This document shows positions 50,298 through 60,272 of a stretch of 64,000 bases of DNA, piece after piece (position 1 is the first letter of the stretch; each line of letters opens with the position of its first letter). Origin of the DNA: Neoroseomonas terrae. Its GTDB lineage: Bacteria > Pseudomonadota > Alphaproteobacteria > Acetobacterales > Acetobacteraceae. Position numbers and translations under genes: made by a program. The stretch is from NCBI RefSeq assembly GCF_018129025.1, contig NZ_JAAEDI010000011.1:62001-126000 (forward strand), read 5' to 3'. The notes beneath the pieces were generated by a model. That model had not been told where the DNA came from. It did not search any database and worked only from the letters and a program-made list of their open reading frames with translations.

Positions 50298-52970
50298 ATG
50301 GTGGCGATCGACCTGAAATCCCTCGTCGGGCGCATGAACGCGCTCACGCGTCGGCAACTGGAAGCGGCGGCAGGGCTGACCCTGTCGCGCACCCACTACA
50401 ATGTCGAGATCGAGCACGTGCTGCTCAAGCTGGTCGAGACCGGCGGGTCCGACGTCGCGGCCGTGCTGCGCAAGGGTGGCGTCGATGCCGGCCGCGTGGC
50501 GAACGAGATCACCCGCGCCCTCGACAAGTTCAAGACGGGCAACGCGCGCGCCCCCTCCCTCTCCCCCGACATCGTCACCTGGCTGCGCGAGGCGTGGCTG
50601 CTGACGAGCCTCGAGAGCGGCGCGCCGAAGATCCGCTCCGGCCACCTGCTCGCCGCCCTGCTGAACGACGAGTCGCTCGGCCGCACGGTGAAGGACAGCG
50701 CGCCGTCCCTGCTGAACCTGCCGGCCGATGCGGTGCGGCGGAACCTCGGTGAGATGGCCGAGGGCAGCGAGGAATCCGCCGAGGCCGGTGCCGATGCGGC
50801 CGCGAGCCCCGATGGCGGCGCCGCGCCGTCCGGCGATGCGCCGCGATCGGGCGGCCCGCTCGACCAGTTCTGCACCGAGCTCGTGGCGCAGGCGAAGGCC
50901 GGCAAGATCGACCCGATCCTCGGCCGCGACGGGGAGATCCGCCAGATGGTGGATATCCTCACCCGCCGCCGGCAGAACAACCCGATCCTCACCGGCGAGG
51001 CCGGCGTCGGCAAGACGGCCGTCGTCGAGGGTCTCGCGCTGCGCATCGCGGCCGGCGACGTGCCGGACGCGCTGAAGGGCGTGAAGCTCTACTCGCTCGA
51101 CATGGGCCTCCTGCAGGCGGGCGCCGGCGTGAAGGGCGAGTTCGAGAACCGCCTGAAGGGCGTCATCGACGCGGTGAAGTCCTCCCCGACGCCGATCGTG
51201 ATGTTCATCGACGAAGCCCACACGCTGATCGGCGCCGGTGGCGCCGCCGGCCAGAACGACGCGGCGAACCTGCTGAAGCCGGCCCTCGCCCGCGGCGAGA
51301 TGCGCTGCATCGCCGCCACGACCTGGGCCGAATACAAGAAGTACTTCGAGAAGGACGCCGCCCTGACCCGCCGCTTCCAGGTGGTGAAGGTCGAGGAGCC
51401 GTCCGAGGCACTGGCCGCCGCCATGCTCCGCGGCCTGGTCGCGACGCTGGAGAAGCACCACGGCGTGCGCATCCTGGATGAGGCGATCACCCAGGCGGTC
51501 AAGCTGTCGGCCCGCTACATCCCGGCGCGCCAGCTACCGGACAAGGGCGTGTCGCTGATCGACACCGCCTGCGCCCGCGTCGGCATGTCCCAGGCGGCGA
51601 TCCCCGCCCCGGTCGAGGACCGCCAGCGCCGCCTGTCGCTGATCGACACCGAACTCGGCTCGATCAAGCGCGAGGAAGCGACCGGCGCCGACCACAATAC
51701 GCGGCGCGAAGCGCTCGAGCAGGAGCACGCCAAGGTCTCCGCCGAGCTCGAGGAGGTGATGAACCGCTGGGAGGAGGAGAAGGCGCTCGTCGCGAAGATG
51801 CGCGACCTCCGCCACCAGATCGAGACGGCCGCAGTGCCGATGCCGGGCGCGAACGGCGAGACCGCCGCACCCGCGGATACCGAGGCGCTGAAGAAGGAAC
51901 TCGGCGAGGCGGCCGACGCGCTGCGCAAGCTGCAGGGCGAGGAGCCGCTGGTGTTCCCGGTGGTGGACGGCCAGGCGGTCGCCGACGTCGTCGGCACCTG
52001 GACCGGCATCCCGGTCGGGCGGATGGTCTCGGACGAGATCCACACCGTCCTCAAGCTCAAGGACCATCTGATGGAGCGCGTGGTCGGCCAGGACCACGCG
52101 CTGGACGCGATCGCCCAGGCGATCCGCACCTCGCGCGCCGGCCTGACCGATCCGCGCAAGCCCATCGGCGTCTTCCTGATGGCCGGCACCTCCGGCGTCG
52201 GCAAGACGGAGACGGCGCTCGCGGTCGCCGACCTGCTCTATGGCGGCGAGCAGAACATGACGACCATCAACATGTCCGAGTTCAAGGAGGAGCATAAGGT
52301 CTCCCTCCTGATGGGCTCGCCGCCGGGCTATGTCGGCTACGGCGAAGGCGGCGTTCTGACGGAGGCGGTGCGTCGCCGCCCCTACTCCGTCGTGCTGCTG
52401 GATGAGATGGAGAAGGCGCATCCCGGCGTGCAGGACGTCTTCTTCCAGGTGTTCGACAAGGGCGCCATGAAGGACGGCGAAGGCCGCGACATCGACTTCC
52501 GCAACACCGTCATCATCATGACGTCGAACGCGGGCACGGACACCATCGACAAGCTCTGCGCCGACCCCGAGATGGCGCCGGAGCCCGAGCAGCTGCGCGA
52601 CGCGCTGATGCCGGACCTGCTGAAGTCGTTCAAGCCGGCCTTCCTCGGCCGCACCAACGTCGTCATCTACTACCCGCTCGCGCCCGAGATCCTGAAGAAG
52701 ATCGCGGGGCTCAAGCTGCGCAGCATCGGGCGTCGCCTCAAGGAGGCGTACAACGTGCCGCTGCAGGTGGACGACGACGTCATCGACGCGATCGTCGAGC
52801 GCTGCAAGGAAGTCTCCTCGGGCGCCCGCAACATCGACAACATCCTCAGCCGCACGGTGCTGCCGGAACTCTCCGCGCGCATCCTTGCGCGCCTCGCCGA
52901 CGGTCATGAAATCCTTCAGGTGAAGGTTGCGTTGAACGACGATGGCTCGTTCCGATACGAGGTCGGTTGA
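50298..52970 (+). CDS. clpV: T6SS sheath-disassembly AAA+ ATPase ClpV (TssH)
   Basis: An 890-residue Clp/Hsp100 unfoldase of the ClpV type. A Clp N-domain of about 1-150 is followed by AAA1 with Walker A GEAGVGKT (Lys239) and Walker B MFIDEAH, a coiled middle domain around 430-540, and AAA2 with Walker A GTSGVGKT (Lys636) and Walker [11 protein letters not shown]. It strips contracted TssB/TssC sheaths for reuse. It is divergent from tssA across 153 nt and heads the clpV-hcp block. Confidence 0.95.
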   Translation: MVAIDLKSLVGRMNALTRRQLEAAAGLTLSRTHYNVEIEHVLLKLVETGGSDVAAVLRKGGVDAGRVANEITRALDKFKTGNARAPSLSPDIVTWLREAWLLTSLESGAPKIRSGHLLAALLNDESLGRTVKDSAPSLLNLPADAVRRNLGEMAEGSEESAEAGADAAASPDGGAAPSGDAPRSGGPLDQFCTELVAQAKAGKIDPILGRDGEIRQMVDILTRRRQNNPILTGEAGVGKTAVVEGLALRIAAGDVPDALKGVKLYSLDMGLLQAGAGVKGEFENRLKGVIDAVKSSPTPIVMFIDEAHTLIGAGGAAGQNDAANLLKPALARGEMRCIAATTWAEYKKYFEKDAALTRRFQVVKVEEPSEALAAAMLRGLVATLEKHHGVRILDEAITQAVKLSARYIPARQLPDKGVSLIDTACARVGMSQAAIPAPVEDRQRRLSLIDTELGSIKREEATGADHNTRREALEQEHAKVSAELEEVMNRWEEEKALVAKMRDLRHQIETAAVPMPGANGETAAPADTEALKKELGEAADALRKLQGEEPLVFPVVDGQAVADVVGTWTGIPVGRMVSDEIHTVLKLKDHLMERVVGQDHALDAIAQAIRTSRAGLTDPRKPIGVFLMAGTSGVGKTETALAVADLLYGGEQNMTTINMSEFKEEHKVSLLMGSPPGYVGYGEGGVLTEAVRRRPYSVVLLDEMEKAHPGVQDVFFQVFDKGAMKDGEGRDIDFRNTVIIMTSNAGTDTIDKLCADPEMAPEPEQLRDALMPDLLKSFKPAFLGRTNVVIYYPLAPEILKKIAGLKLRSIGRRLKEAYNVPLQVDDDVIDAIVERCKEVSSGARNIDNILSRTVLPELSARILARLADGHEILQVKVALNDDGSFRYEVG

Positions 52971-53041
52971 GTTAGTATTCTTCGTGTCAGGGGGCGACAT
53001 CGGGTCGCCTTCCGGGGGTAGGTGGTAAAGGGAAAACGCAG

Positions 53042-53524
53042 ATGCCGATTCTGATGCAGTACCAGGGCGTTCCTGGCGAATCGAAGATCAAGGGTTTCGA
53101 GAAGTACATTGAGCTGACCTCGTTCGAGTTCGGCCTGGGCCGTCGGATCACCTCCGGCGTGAACTCGGTCCGCGAGGGTTCGGTCGTGAACATGTCCGAG
53201 GTCGTGGTGAAGAAGTCGACCGACGGCACGACCATCAAGCTGTTCGAGCAGGCCTGCTTCGGTAAGCTGAACAACGACGTGAAGCTGTCCTTCGTGCGCA
53301 CCGGCGCCGGCGACCCGCAGGAATTCCTCGGCGTGTACCTGAAGAACACCGGCGTGTCCGGCCTGTCCTTCAAGGCGGCCGGCGGTTCGGGCGTGGACAG
53401 CCGCCCCGGTGAGACGGTGCACATGAACTTCGGCGAGATCGAAGTGAAGTACAACCCGATCGGCGACGACCTGACCGGCAGCCCGAGCTCCACGACCTGG
53501 AAGCTGACCTCGATGACGAAGTGA
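53042..53524 (+). CDS. hcp: T6SS tube protein Hcp (first copy)
   Basis: A 160-residue Hcp/TssD protein: MPILMQYQGVPGESKIKGFEKYIELTSFEFG at the N-terminus, SEVVVKKSTDGTTIKLFEQACFGK, and the strand pair ETVHMNFGEIEVKYNP near the C-terminus. Hcp hexamers stack into the inner tube and are secreted. It follows clpV by 71 nt; a small GGCGAC/GTCGCC hairpin lies in that leader (52993-53009). This copy is closest to the standard family and is probably the main tube subunit. Confidence 0.95.
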   Translation: MPILMQYQGVPGESKIKGFEKYIELTSFEFGLGRRITSGVNSVREGSVVNMSEVVVKKSTDGTTIKLFEQACFGKLNNDVKLSFVRTGAGDPQEFLGVYLKNTGVSGLSFKAAGGSGVDSRPGETVHMNFGEIEVKYNPIGDDLTGSPSSTTWKLTSMTK

Positions 53525-53593
53525 TGCCGCGCCGCTTCGGCGGCGTGACATCCCCGGCAGCGGCATCGCCCGGCGCCGGACCAGACGATTGGG

Positions 53594-53623
53594 CATGCCG
53601 TCCGGAGAGATCCGGACGGCATG
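53594..53623 (+). promoter_or_regulatory. 12-bp perfect hairpin between first and second hcp
   Basis: CATGCCGTCCGG and CCGGACGGCATG are exact complements around a 6-nt AGAGAT loop, 34 nt before the second hcp start. No T-run follows. Such a stem could protect the 3' end of the abundant hcp mRNA and lower expression of the two downstream copies. Confidence 0.55.
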
Positions 53624-53657
53624 ACCATGAAGGACCACCAGGACGGGATTAAGCGCG

Positions 53658-54161
53658 ATGAGCCAGTCCGGCAGCTCCGCCACCATCTATCTCTGCTTCG
53701 GCTCCGTCCGCGGCGAGGCCGAGGTTCCCGGGAAGGTCAACAAGGCCCCGGCGAGCGGCGGCTGGATGAAGCTGACCGGGTGTTCCTTCGCCGGCACGTC
53801 GAACTACGGCACGCGCTTCTCACAGCAGGTCGAGGGGGCTGGCGACACGACGCCGATCCAGATCACCAAGCTGACGGACGCATCATCGACCGGCCTGTTT
53901 CGCGACGCATTGGTGGGCAGCTTCAACAGCAACGCCGTCATCACCTTCCTGCGCACAGGCACGCATGAGCCGCGCGAGTACATGCGCGTCGAGCTCTTTT
54001 CCTGCGGCATCGTGGATTTCTCGATCGACAGCGGCGGCGACGACCGCAGCGTCGAGCGCTTCGGCATCCGCTACGGCGCCATGAACGTGATCAGCTGGGG
54101 CTACGACGCGCAGGGCACGCCGGCCGGCCGCGCATCGGCCAACATCAAGAGCATGGCGTGA
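53658..54161 (+). CDS. Divergent Hcp paralogue (second copy)
   Basis: A 167-residue Hcp-family protein with an N-terminal extension (MSQSGSSATIYLCFGSVRGEAE). It keeps the fold-defining pieces WMKLTGCSFAGTSNYG, ITKLTDASSTGLFRDAL, TFLRTG...REYMRVELFSCGIVDFSI and RFGIRYGAMNVISWGYD, but has little identity to the first copy. It also has cysteines the first copy lacks at matching places. Such divergent Hcps can act as effector carriers or hetero-subunits; I see no fused toxin domain. The third copy follows after 25 nt. Confidence 0.82.
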   Translation: MSQSGSSATIYLCFGSVRGEAEVPGKVNKAPASGGWMKLTGCSFAGTSNYGTRFSQQVEGAGDTTPIQITKLTDASSTGLFRDALVGSFNSNAVITFLRTGTHEPREYMRVELFSCGIVDFSIDSGGDDRSVERFGIRYGAMNVISWGYDAQGTPAGRASANIKSMA

Positions 54162-54186
54162 CACGGCTGGCGAGGGAGACGGTGAC

Positions 54187-54669
54187 ATGCCGCTACTGAT
54201 GAAGGTGCCGGGCATCACCGGCGAGAGCAAGGTACACGAGCGCGTCGGCTGGCTTGGGCTCGCCGGCTTCAACTGGGGCGGAACGCGCGTGGTGCTCCGC
54301 ACCACGGCCAACCGGCAGGGCCAGCCGCAGCGGATCTGGGCGCCGCAGCTTCGCAGCGCGACCGCCCGGCGGATCGCCGATGCGCAGACCGCGCAGCTCT
54401 GGAACATCATGGTCACCAACACCGAGCTTCCCATCGTGAAGCTCGAATGGCTGCGGACCGGCAGCGGTGTGCCGATCTGCTTCTTCTCGATCGAATTCGG
54501 CGGCGTGCGCATCGCGCGCATCGGCGAGGAATCGTCCGGCGAGCATCCGGTCGAATCCATCGAGATGCTCTACCGCACCATCACGATCGGCGTGCGGGAC
54601 GTGGGCAACACGCTGTCGGGCGCACAGGACATGGTCCACTACGCCGTGCCGCAGAACGTCGGCGCCTGA
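54187..54669 (+). CDS. Divergent Hcp paralogue (third copy)
   Basis: A 160-residue protein. It opens MPLLMKVPGITGESKVHERVGWLGLAGFNWGG, parallel to the first Hcp, then has TAQLWNIMVTNTELPIVKLEWLRTG, FFSIEFGGVRIARIGEE and a final SIEMLYRTITIGV, the Hcp strand order. Residues are otherwise much diverged, with many Arg in the loop at 45-65. It ends the clpV-hcp block and converges on pppA. No obvious immunity or effector gene follows. Confidence 0.8.
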   Translation: MPLLMKVPGITGESKVHERVGWLGLAGFNWGGTRVVLRTTANRQGQPQRIWAPQLRSATARRIADAQTAQLWNIMVTNTELPIVKLEWLRTGSGVPICFFSIEFGGVRIARIGEESSGEHPVESIEMLYRTITIGVRDVGNTLSGAQDMVHYAVPQNVGA

Positions 54670-54779
54670 CGATCGCCACCACGACGGCGCCGGCGGCGAT
54701 CCGGTTGGATCAGCTACGCCGGCGCTGACCGTTCCCGTTTCTCGGCAGTCGGCGCCGGCATCGCACCGCCGGTCCGCCG

Positions 54780-55496
54780 TCAGTTCGCCAGGCAGTCCAC
54801 GCTGATGGCGCTGACGTTGTCGCGCGCGCCACGGCTGACCGCTTCGTTGATGATCGTCTGGACGTCCGCCCCGCCGGCCAGCATGGCGCCGATCTCAGCT
54901 TCCGCCATCGTCTTGAACAGACCGTCCGTGCATAGCAGGTAGCGGTCGCCCTCGACGATCCGGCCGGAGACCTTGTCGAGTTCCAGTTCACCCTGCGCCC
55001 CGATCGCGCGGGTGATGACGTTCGCCTGCGGATGGCTCTCCGCCTCCTCCTCCCGCAGCGCCCCCTGGTCGACGAGTTCCTGCACCAGGCTGTGGTCCTT
55101 GGTGACGCGAGACAGCATGCCCTGTCGCAGCAGGTAGGCGCGCGAATCGCCGGCCCAGAGCATCGCGAAGTGTTCCCCCCGCGCCAGCATGACGACGACT
55201 GTCGAGGCCAGGATCCGCCCCGGCCCGCGCCGCGCCGCCTCGGCCTGCAGTTCCTCATGCACCTCAGTGAGCCGCAGGCGCACCTGCGCGAGCAGTTCCG
55301 CCGCCGCGAGGCCGGGCGGCACGTTCTGCATCGCCGCGACGATGGCGTTGGACGCGACATCCCCCGCACCATGCCCGCCGGCGCCGTCGGCAACGACCCA
55401 AAGGCCGATGTCCGATCGATCGATCAGCGCATCCTCGTTGCGCGGGCGCACCGCGCCGGGGTGGGTCGCGGCAAGGGAGGCAAGGCGCCAGGTCAT
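54780..55496 (-). CDS. pppA: T6SS-associated PP2C-type Ser/Thr phosphatase PppA
   Basis: A 238-residue PPM/PP2C phosphatase with all metal-binding motifs: RPRNEDA, VADGAGGHGAGDVAS, LWAGDSRAYLLR, CTDGLFK and ARDNVSAI. In T6SS clusters PppA reverses PpkA phosphorylation and switches the system off. The start ATG overlaps the tagF stop (ATGA), so the two are coupled. It is the last gene of the tagH-to-pppA operon. Confidence 0.93.
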   Translation of the reverse strand: MTWRLASLAATHPGAVRPRNEDALIDRSDIGLWVVADGAGGHGAGDVASNAIVAAMQNVPPGLAAAELLAQVRLRLTEVHEELQAEAARRGPGRILASTVVVMLARGEHFAMLWAGDSRAYLLRQGMLSRVTKDHSLVQELVDQGALREEEAESHPQANVITRAIGAQGELELDKVSGRIVEGDRYLLCTDGLFKTMAEAEIGAMLAGGADVQTIINEAVSRGARDNVSAISVDCLAN

Positions 55497-56818
55497 GCGT
55501 CGGCTTCCAGTAGGCTGGCAAAGGCGGTCGCCGGGATCAGCGCGGGCTGCGCGCGGACCGATGGCGGCAGGCGGCCGCCGCCCCCGGTCCACCATCCGCC
55601 GCCGGGCGGCGGCTCGGGGGCGGCGGCGGGTGGCAGAAGCTGCGGTGCGGCGGCCGGCAGCGGATCGAACGCCGCAGGGATCGAGGCGTAGGGCGGCGAA
55701 GCCGGCGCATGGCCTTCAGGCGCGGCGTGCGCCTCGGAACCACCCGCAGCCATCAGCACCGATAGCGGGTCGTCATGCTCGCCCACGGGCTGCGGCGCCG
55801 CGCCCGCAGGCGTCGCCTCCCCAAGCAGGAAGGCGAGCGTGCCGTCCATCGACGACGGTTCCGGCGCGACGGGCGTCGCCATGGTTGGCGGCTCCGGCGC
55901 CGTGTCGATGCTGTCGGTCGCCGATGGCGACCAGTCGGCCGGCAAGGCCCCCGCGGCCGCCGTGGGTCGGCTGAAGAAGTCGAGGACATCGTCGGCCGGC
56001 GCCGGGCTGCCCGACGCGTCAGGCCGTGCCGCCGGCGCCTCGGCGCCGAAGACATCCGCCGTCACTCCACCGGCGGGCACGGGAGCTTGGTCCGGCATGG
56101 ACGGCGGCGTCGGCACATGGCCTAGCGGCGCCGGGTCCTCACCCATGAGGCCGGACAGATCCTTCGCCCGGCGCGTCTCGTCTTCCGGCGCCGTCGCATG
56201 GACGGTCGGCGCCCGGTCCTCGCTGAAGACGCCGAGCACGTCCGGCGCCTCATCGGCAGGCTCGGCCGGCGCGAGCGTATGCGTGGGGCGGGCCGCCGGC
56301 GCCCAGTCGCTGCCGAACATACCCAGCACGTCGCCCGTCGCGTCATCCGGCGTCTCGGCGGGCATCCAGTTCAGCGCTGGCATCGCCTCAGGCGGTTCTG
56401 ACCCGGGCAGCGGGATTGCCGCCGCCAGGGCATCGGCATCCGCCTGCCCGGCGCGTCCGGCCAGCGCCGCGACCTCCAGCACCGCGAACCAACTAGGTGC
56501 CGGTACCGGCGCGCCAGACGGCAGCAGCACGGCCAGGGTGATCGGGAAGCGCCGCCCGACCATGTCTTCGCTCGGCAGCAGCACGCCCGCGACGGCATCC
56601 GGCCCGCACGCCCCGGCCGGCAGCGCGAAGCGCCACGGCGGTGCGCCATCCCACTGCGCCGCCCAGCGATCGCCCAGCCGTTCCCGTGCGGTCGCCATGC
56701 CGTCCTGCAGCCAGGCATCCCAGGGCCCGACGAAGCTGGTCGGCAGGCCACGGCGCACGAAATCGCCATGCGCCGGCACCTTGCCGAACAGACCCGTCAG
56801 GGGGAGAGCGTCGGGCAT
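55493..56818 (-). CDS. tagF: T6SS regulator TagF with long disordered tail
   Basis: A 441-residue protein. The first 135 or so residues are the TagF/SciT/ImpM domain (LTGLFGKVPAHGDFVRRGLP, FVGPWDAWLQ, VAGVLLPSEDMVGRRFPITL). The remaining 300 are Ala/Pro/Asp-rich and presumably disordered, unlike compact TagF proteins of roughly 200-250 residues. The tail carries repeated short motifs of the form D-V-L-G-x-F (DVLGMF, DVLGVF, DLSGLM, DVLDFF and looser copies). TagF represses the T6SS post-translationally, by binding Fha in characterised systems. It begins within the last 22 nt of tssM. Confidence 0.88.
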   Translation of the reverse strand: MPDALPLTGLFGKVPAHGDFVRRGLPTSFVGPWDAWLQDGMATARERLGDRWAAQWDGAPPWRFALPAGACGPDAVAGVLLPSEDMVGRRFPITLAVLLPSGAPVPAPSWFAVLEVAALAGRAGQADADALAAAIPLPGSEPPEAMPALNWMPAETPDDATGDVLGMFGSDWAPAARPTHTLAPAEPADEAPDVLGVFSEDRAPTVHATAPEDETRRAKDLSGLMGEDPAPLGHVPTPPSMPDQAPVPAGGVTADVFGAEAPAARPDASGSPAPADDVLDFFSRPTAAAGALPADWSPSATDSIDTAPEPPTMATPVAPEPSSMDGTLAFLLGEATPAGAAPQPVGEHDDPLSVLMAAGGSEAHAAPEGHAPASPPYASIPAAFDPLPAAAPQLLPPAAAPEPPPGGGWWTGGGGRLPPSVRAQPALIPATAFASLLEADA

Positions 56819-59800
56819 CTGAACTCCGTCAGCTCGCGCAGCCCGAAGGGATGCTGCGTGCTGCCTGCGCGCAGCTCGAAGTCGATCACCCGGTCGCCCT
56901 GCGTGACGCGAAGCCGCAGGCGCTCCGGCGACGGCCCGCGCGTCAGGGTGGAACCCCGCCGCATCACCAGCCGCAGCGCCGACCACGCGCCATCATAGGC
57001 CAGCGGGCCGGCGATCGACGGTGGATCGAAGGTCAGCGTGACGTTGCCGCGCGCCGGCCAGGACATCGGGATAGGCCGGAAGGATGCGTTGCGCGTGATC
57101 TCCGTCTTTGCGCCCTCGAACTCCAGCGTCGCCATCATCATGCCGGGGTCCATGCTCTGCGGCACCAGCTCGAAGCGCAGGCCGATGGAGGCGACGCCGG
57201 GGAAGAAGGCCTCGCGGATCGCGCGTGCGCGCTGGAACTGCATCAGGTCGGCCGCGGAGATCGGCGGCGGCAGGCCATCAGTCGCCACCGGCCGCCAGGG
57301 AAGGCTGGTGGTATCCGCGTATTGCCGGACATTCTGCGTGAAGAACTGGTCGAACACGCCGCCCGGTCCGAACAGCCGGACGAAATCGTCCACCGGCAGG
57401 TCCTGCCCGTTGATGTTGAACGGGAAGCGCTGCTCGAGCCCGCGGCAGAACGGCGCGATCTGCTGCGCGCCCGCCGCTGCGAGCGCCGCCTTCGCTCCAC
57501 CGCCGCGCGCGGCGGCGGAGGCCGTCACCATCCCCATCAGCCAGCGCTGCAGCGGCTGGGGCTGGCGCACCGCTTCCGCTTGCAGCCGCTGGCCCGGATC
57601 GAGGCCCACGGATGGCGGTGGCAGCGTTCCCGGCGGCGTCGTCGCCAGCCGCTGCACCTGCACGAACAGGTCGTTGACGATCTTCAGCACGTCATCCAGC
57701 GGCTGGCCGGCGGCGGTGCGGATCGCCTCGAAGCGCGGCTCCACCACCTCGGCGACGGGCTCTGCACCGGTCGGCTCCGGCGGCTGGGCAGGCTGGCCCG
57801 CCGCCGGCGCCTGACGCGGCTGCGCGCCGGGGCGCGTCCAGCCCTGCGGCGGCGTGCCGACATTCACCTGCCGTGCGATGGCGCGCAGTAGGTCCTTGAT
57901 GGGTGAGTTGGGCGCGCCAAGGATGTTCAGCGCCTCCGCCTGCTGGGCAAGGGCCGGCGGCAGCGGCACGAGGTTCAGGTCCTCGAGCATCGCCTGCCAC
58001 TGCTTCACATACTCCTCGGCATAGAGCCTCAGCACCGCCTGCTCGAGCTGAACCGGATCGTCCGTGCCGAGATCGGCGCCCTCGGGCCCGAGCACCCAGT
58101 ATTCGGCAACACCCTGCCGCACCGCGTCGCCGAGCACCGGCAGCAACCCGCGATACAGCCCGTCGACGGTGTAGAGGCCCGCGATGCCCTCGGTCAGCGG
58201 CTGGCCGGAGGCGCGCACGAAGTACCGCTGCCCCGCCTGGCCCAGCGCATCGGCCGGCCGCCAGGGCTGGATGTTCTGCGCGGCGGTCGCCGCGACGTTC
58301 TGCAGGCGGGAGAAGACGCGCTGCGCCAGCGGCAGGCGGGAGAAGACGCGCCGCGCCTGATCCACCAGGGCGCCATCCACCGGATAGCGCTGGAAGTTGC
58401 GCGCCAGCGTCGCATCCAGATGCGCCATCAGCGCATCGCGGATCGGCTGGTTCACCGCGCCGGGAAACGCGCGCAGCCAGTCGCGCGCGAACCAGTTCTT
58501 CACCGTCTCGATGTCGAGCGGACCTTCCTGGCCCAGCATCAGATAGGCGCGGGTGACGTCGTATAGTTCGTCCGGCCGTTGGAAGGCGCCGCGCATCACC
58601 AGTTCCATCCGCGCCAGCAGCCGCGGCAGGAAGGACCGGTCGAGCGCGCGGCGATAGGCGGCGTTCGCACCAGCTTCCAGCTTGTCGCCCTGGTCGAGCC
58701 CGAAGGCCGGGCCATCGCCGCTGGCGGCGGGCGGCAGGTCGCGGGCCGCGTCCAGATACGGCAGGACACGGCGGAACTCGGCATCCGTGACGACGTCGAA
58801 GGGAACGCCCTGGGCTGCCTGCTCGGCCTTGCCGATCTGCCCGGCCAGGCGCTGCGCCCGCGCCTGCTCGGCGCTCCAGGCGCTGTAGCCGTAGAAGCCG
58901 CCCCCCGCGACCACCAGCGCCGCGAGCGACCAGGCGGTGGCGGCAACAATGCGCCGACGCTTGTCCGCCTTGCGGTCGTTGGAAGCGAGCCGCGCCTCGT
59001 TGAACACGACGTCCTTGAGCAGCTTCGTGATGAAGTAGGCGCGGCCCTTCTGCTGCATGACCGCGGCCGGACGGCGCGGGTCGAAGCCGAAGGAGCGCGA
59101 CATCGCGCCGGCCAACCGGTCCAGCGGGCTGCCTTCCTGCGTGCCGGAGGTGAAGTACACACCCCGCAGCATCGGCGCGGGATCGAGCCGCGTGCCGCCG
59201 AAGGCAGCCGCCACGAAGGCGCCGAGCGGCGCCTCCAGCGAGGCGAACTGCGACGGGAAGCCCTCCAGCGCCGCGCGCTGCTGCGGCCCGCGCTCATTCT
59301 GCAGCCGCTCCAGCGTGCGGTCCTGCAGGCGGTTCATCAGGAGTTGGAACTCCTCGGCGAACTTCGCCGCATGACCGGCCTCGCCGCCGCCCTCGACGGG
59401 GAAGGTGAAGCCCCACACCTGCTCGCGGGCCGTCTTGTCCAGGTCGTCGAAGAACTCCATGAAGCCGGCCAGCAGGTCGGTCTTGCTAATCATGAAGTAG
59501 ACCGGCAGGCGCTGGCCGAGCTTGTCCTCCAGTTCCTTGATGCGGCGGCGCACGGTGCGGGCGTGCTGCTCGCGCTCGGCCGGGCCGAGGCGGGAGATCA
59601 TGTCCACGCCGAAGGTGACGAGCACGCCGTTCAACGGCAGGCGCGGCCGATTCTTCTTCAGCAGGTCGAGGAAGCGTTCCCAGCCGGCCTTGTCGGCCGC
59701 GGCGTCGGAATCCTGCGTCGTGTAGCGGCCAGCCGTGTCGATCAGCACGGCGGTGTCGGTCAGCCACCATTCGCAGAAGCGCGTGCCGCCGACGCCCTGC

Positions 59801-60270
59801 AGCTTGCCGCCATCGGACAGCGGGAAGTCGAGCCCGGAATTCGCCAGCGCCGTCGTCTTGCCCGAACCTGGCGGGCCGATGATGACATACCAGGGCTGGT
59901 CGTAGAGGAAGCCGCCCTTCTTGCCGGAGGCGGATTTCAGGCGGTCGAGCGCGGCGGTCAGCCGATCGCGCATCTCGCCCTCTTCCTCGGCGGCGCGGTC
60001 GGCGGAGGGATCGGGTGCAGCGATGCCGGCGACGAGCAGCAGGTCGCGGCGCGACTTCCGGCGCTCGACGACCCAGATGATGACCAGCGTCAGCAGGAAC
60101 AGGACCGCACAGACGATCATGCGGTTGATGTCGCTTTCGAGCGGCCGGAAGCCGCCGATGTCGATCATCGGGCCGAACAGGTAGATGATCGGCAGCAGCA
60201 GCATGACCGCGACCATCGCCGCGATCGCGCGCCCCTTCAGGAACGGCTGAAAGACTGTCAGGAGTTCCAT
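56797..60270 (-). CDS. tssM: T6SS inner-membrane protein TssM (IcmF)
   Basis: A 1157-residue TssM/IcmF protein. Two membrane helices lie near residues 13-34 and 50-68. A cytoplasmic NTPase-like domain has Walker A GPPGSGKTT (Lys138) and DTAGRYTTQD. A third helix is near 445-465 (VAATAWSLAALVVAGGGFYGYSAW), and the large periplasmic part ends with the conserved C-terminal domain (SWPARGNVTLTFDPP region). It forms the trans-envelope core with TssL. No TssJ lipoprotein gene is nearby. It starts 2 nt after tssL. Confidence 0.96.
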   Translation of the reverse strand: MELLTVFQPFLKGRAIAAMVAVMLLLPIIYLFGPMIDIGGFRPLESDINRMIVCAVLFLLTLVIIWVVERRKSRRDLLLVAGIAAPDPSADRAAEEEGEMRDRLTAALDRLKSASGKKGGFLYDQPWYVIIGPPGSGKTTALANSGLDFPLSDGGKLQGVGGTRFCEWWLTDTAVLIDTAGRYTTQDSDAAADKAGWERFLDLLKKNRPRLPLNGVLVTFGVDMISRLGPAEREQHARTVRRRIKELEDKLGQRLPVYFMISKTDLLAGFMEFFDDLDKTAREQVWGFTFPVEGGGEAGHAAKFAEEFQLLMNRLQDRTLERLQNERGPQQRAALEGFPSQFASLEAPLGAFVAAAFGGTRLDPAPMLRGVYFTSGTQEGSPLDRLAGAMSRSFGFDPRRPAAVMQQKGRAYFITKLLKDVVFNEARLASNDRKADKRRRIVAATAWSLAALVVAGGGFYGYSAWSAEQARAQRLAGQIGKAEQAAQGVPFDVVTDAEFRRVLPYLDAARDLPPAASGDGPAFGLDQGDKLEAGANAAYRRALDRSFLPRLLARMELVMRGAFQRPDELYDVTRAYLMLGQEGPLDIETVKNWFARDWLRAFPGAVNQPIRDALMAHLDATLARNFQRYPVDGALVDQARRVFSRLPLAQRVFSRLQNVAATAAQNIQPWRPADALGQAGQRYFVRASGQPLTEGIAGLYTVDGLYRGLLPVLGDAVRQGVAEYWVLGPEGADLGTDDPVQLEQAVLRLYAEEYVKQWQAMLEDLNLVPLPPALAQQAEALNILGAPNSPIKDLLRAIARQVNVGTPPQGWTRPGAQPRQAPAAGQPAQPPEPTGAEPVAEVVEPRFEAIRTAAGQPLDDVLKIVNDLFVQVQRLATTPPGTLPPPSVGLDPGQRLQAEAVRQPQPLQRWLMGMVTASAAARGGGAKAALAAAGAQQIAPFCRGLEQRFPFNINGQDLPVDDFVRLFGPGGVFDQFFTQNVRQYADTTSLPWRPVATDGLPPPISAADLMQFQRARAIREAFFPGVASIGLRFELVPQSMDPGMMMATLEFEGAKTEITRNASFRPIPMSWPARGNVTLTFDPPSIAGPLAYDGAWSALRLVMRRGSTLTRGPSPERLRLRVTQGDRVIDFELRAGSTQHPFGLRELTEFRCPTLSP

Positions 60271-60272
60271 GG

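Noticed and set aside
52950-52978. Promoter directly before the first hcp
   Set aside because: TAGTAT at 52973 has no acceptable -35 at 16-18 nt; transcription from the clpV side is equally likely.
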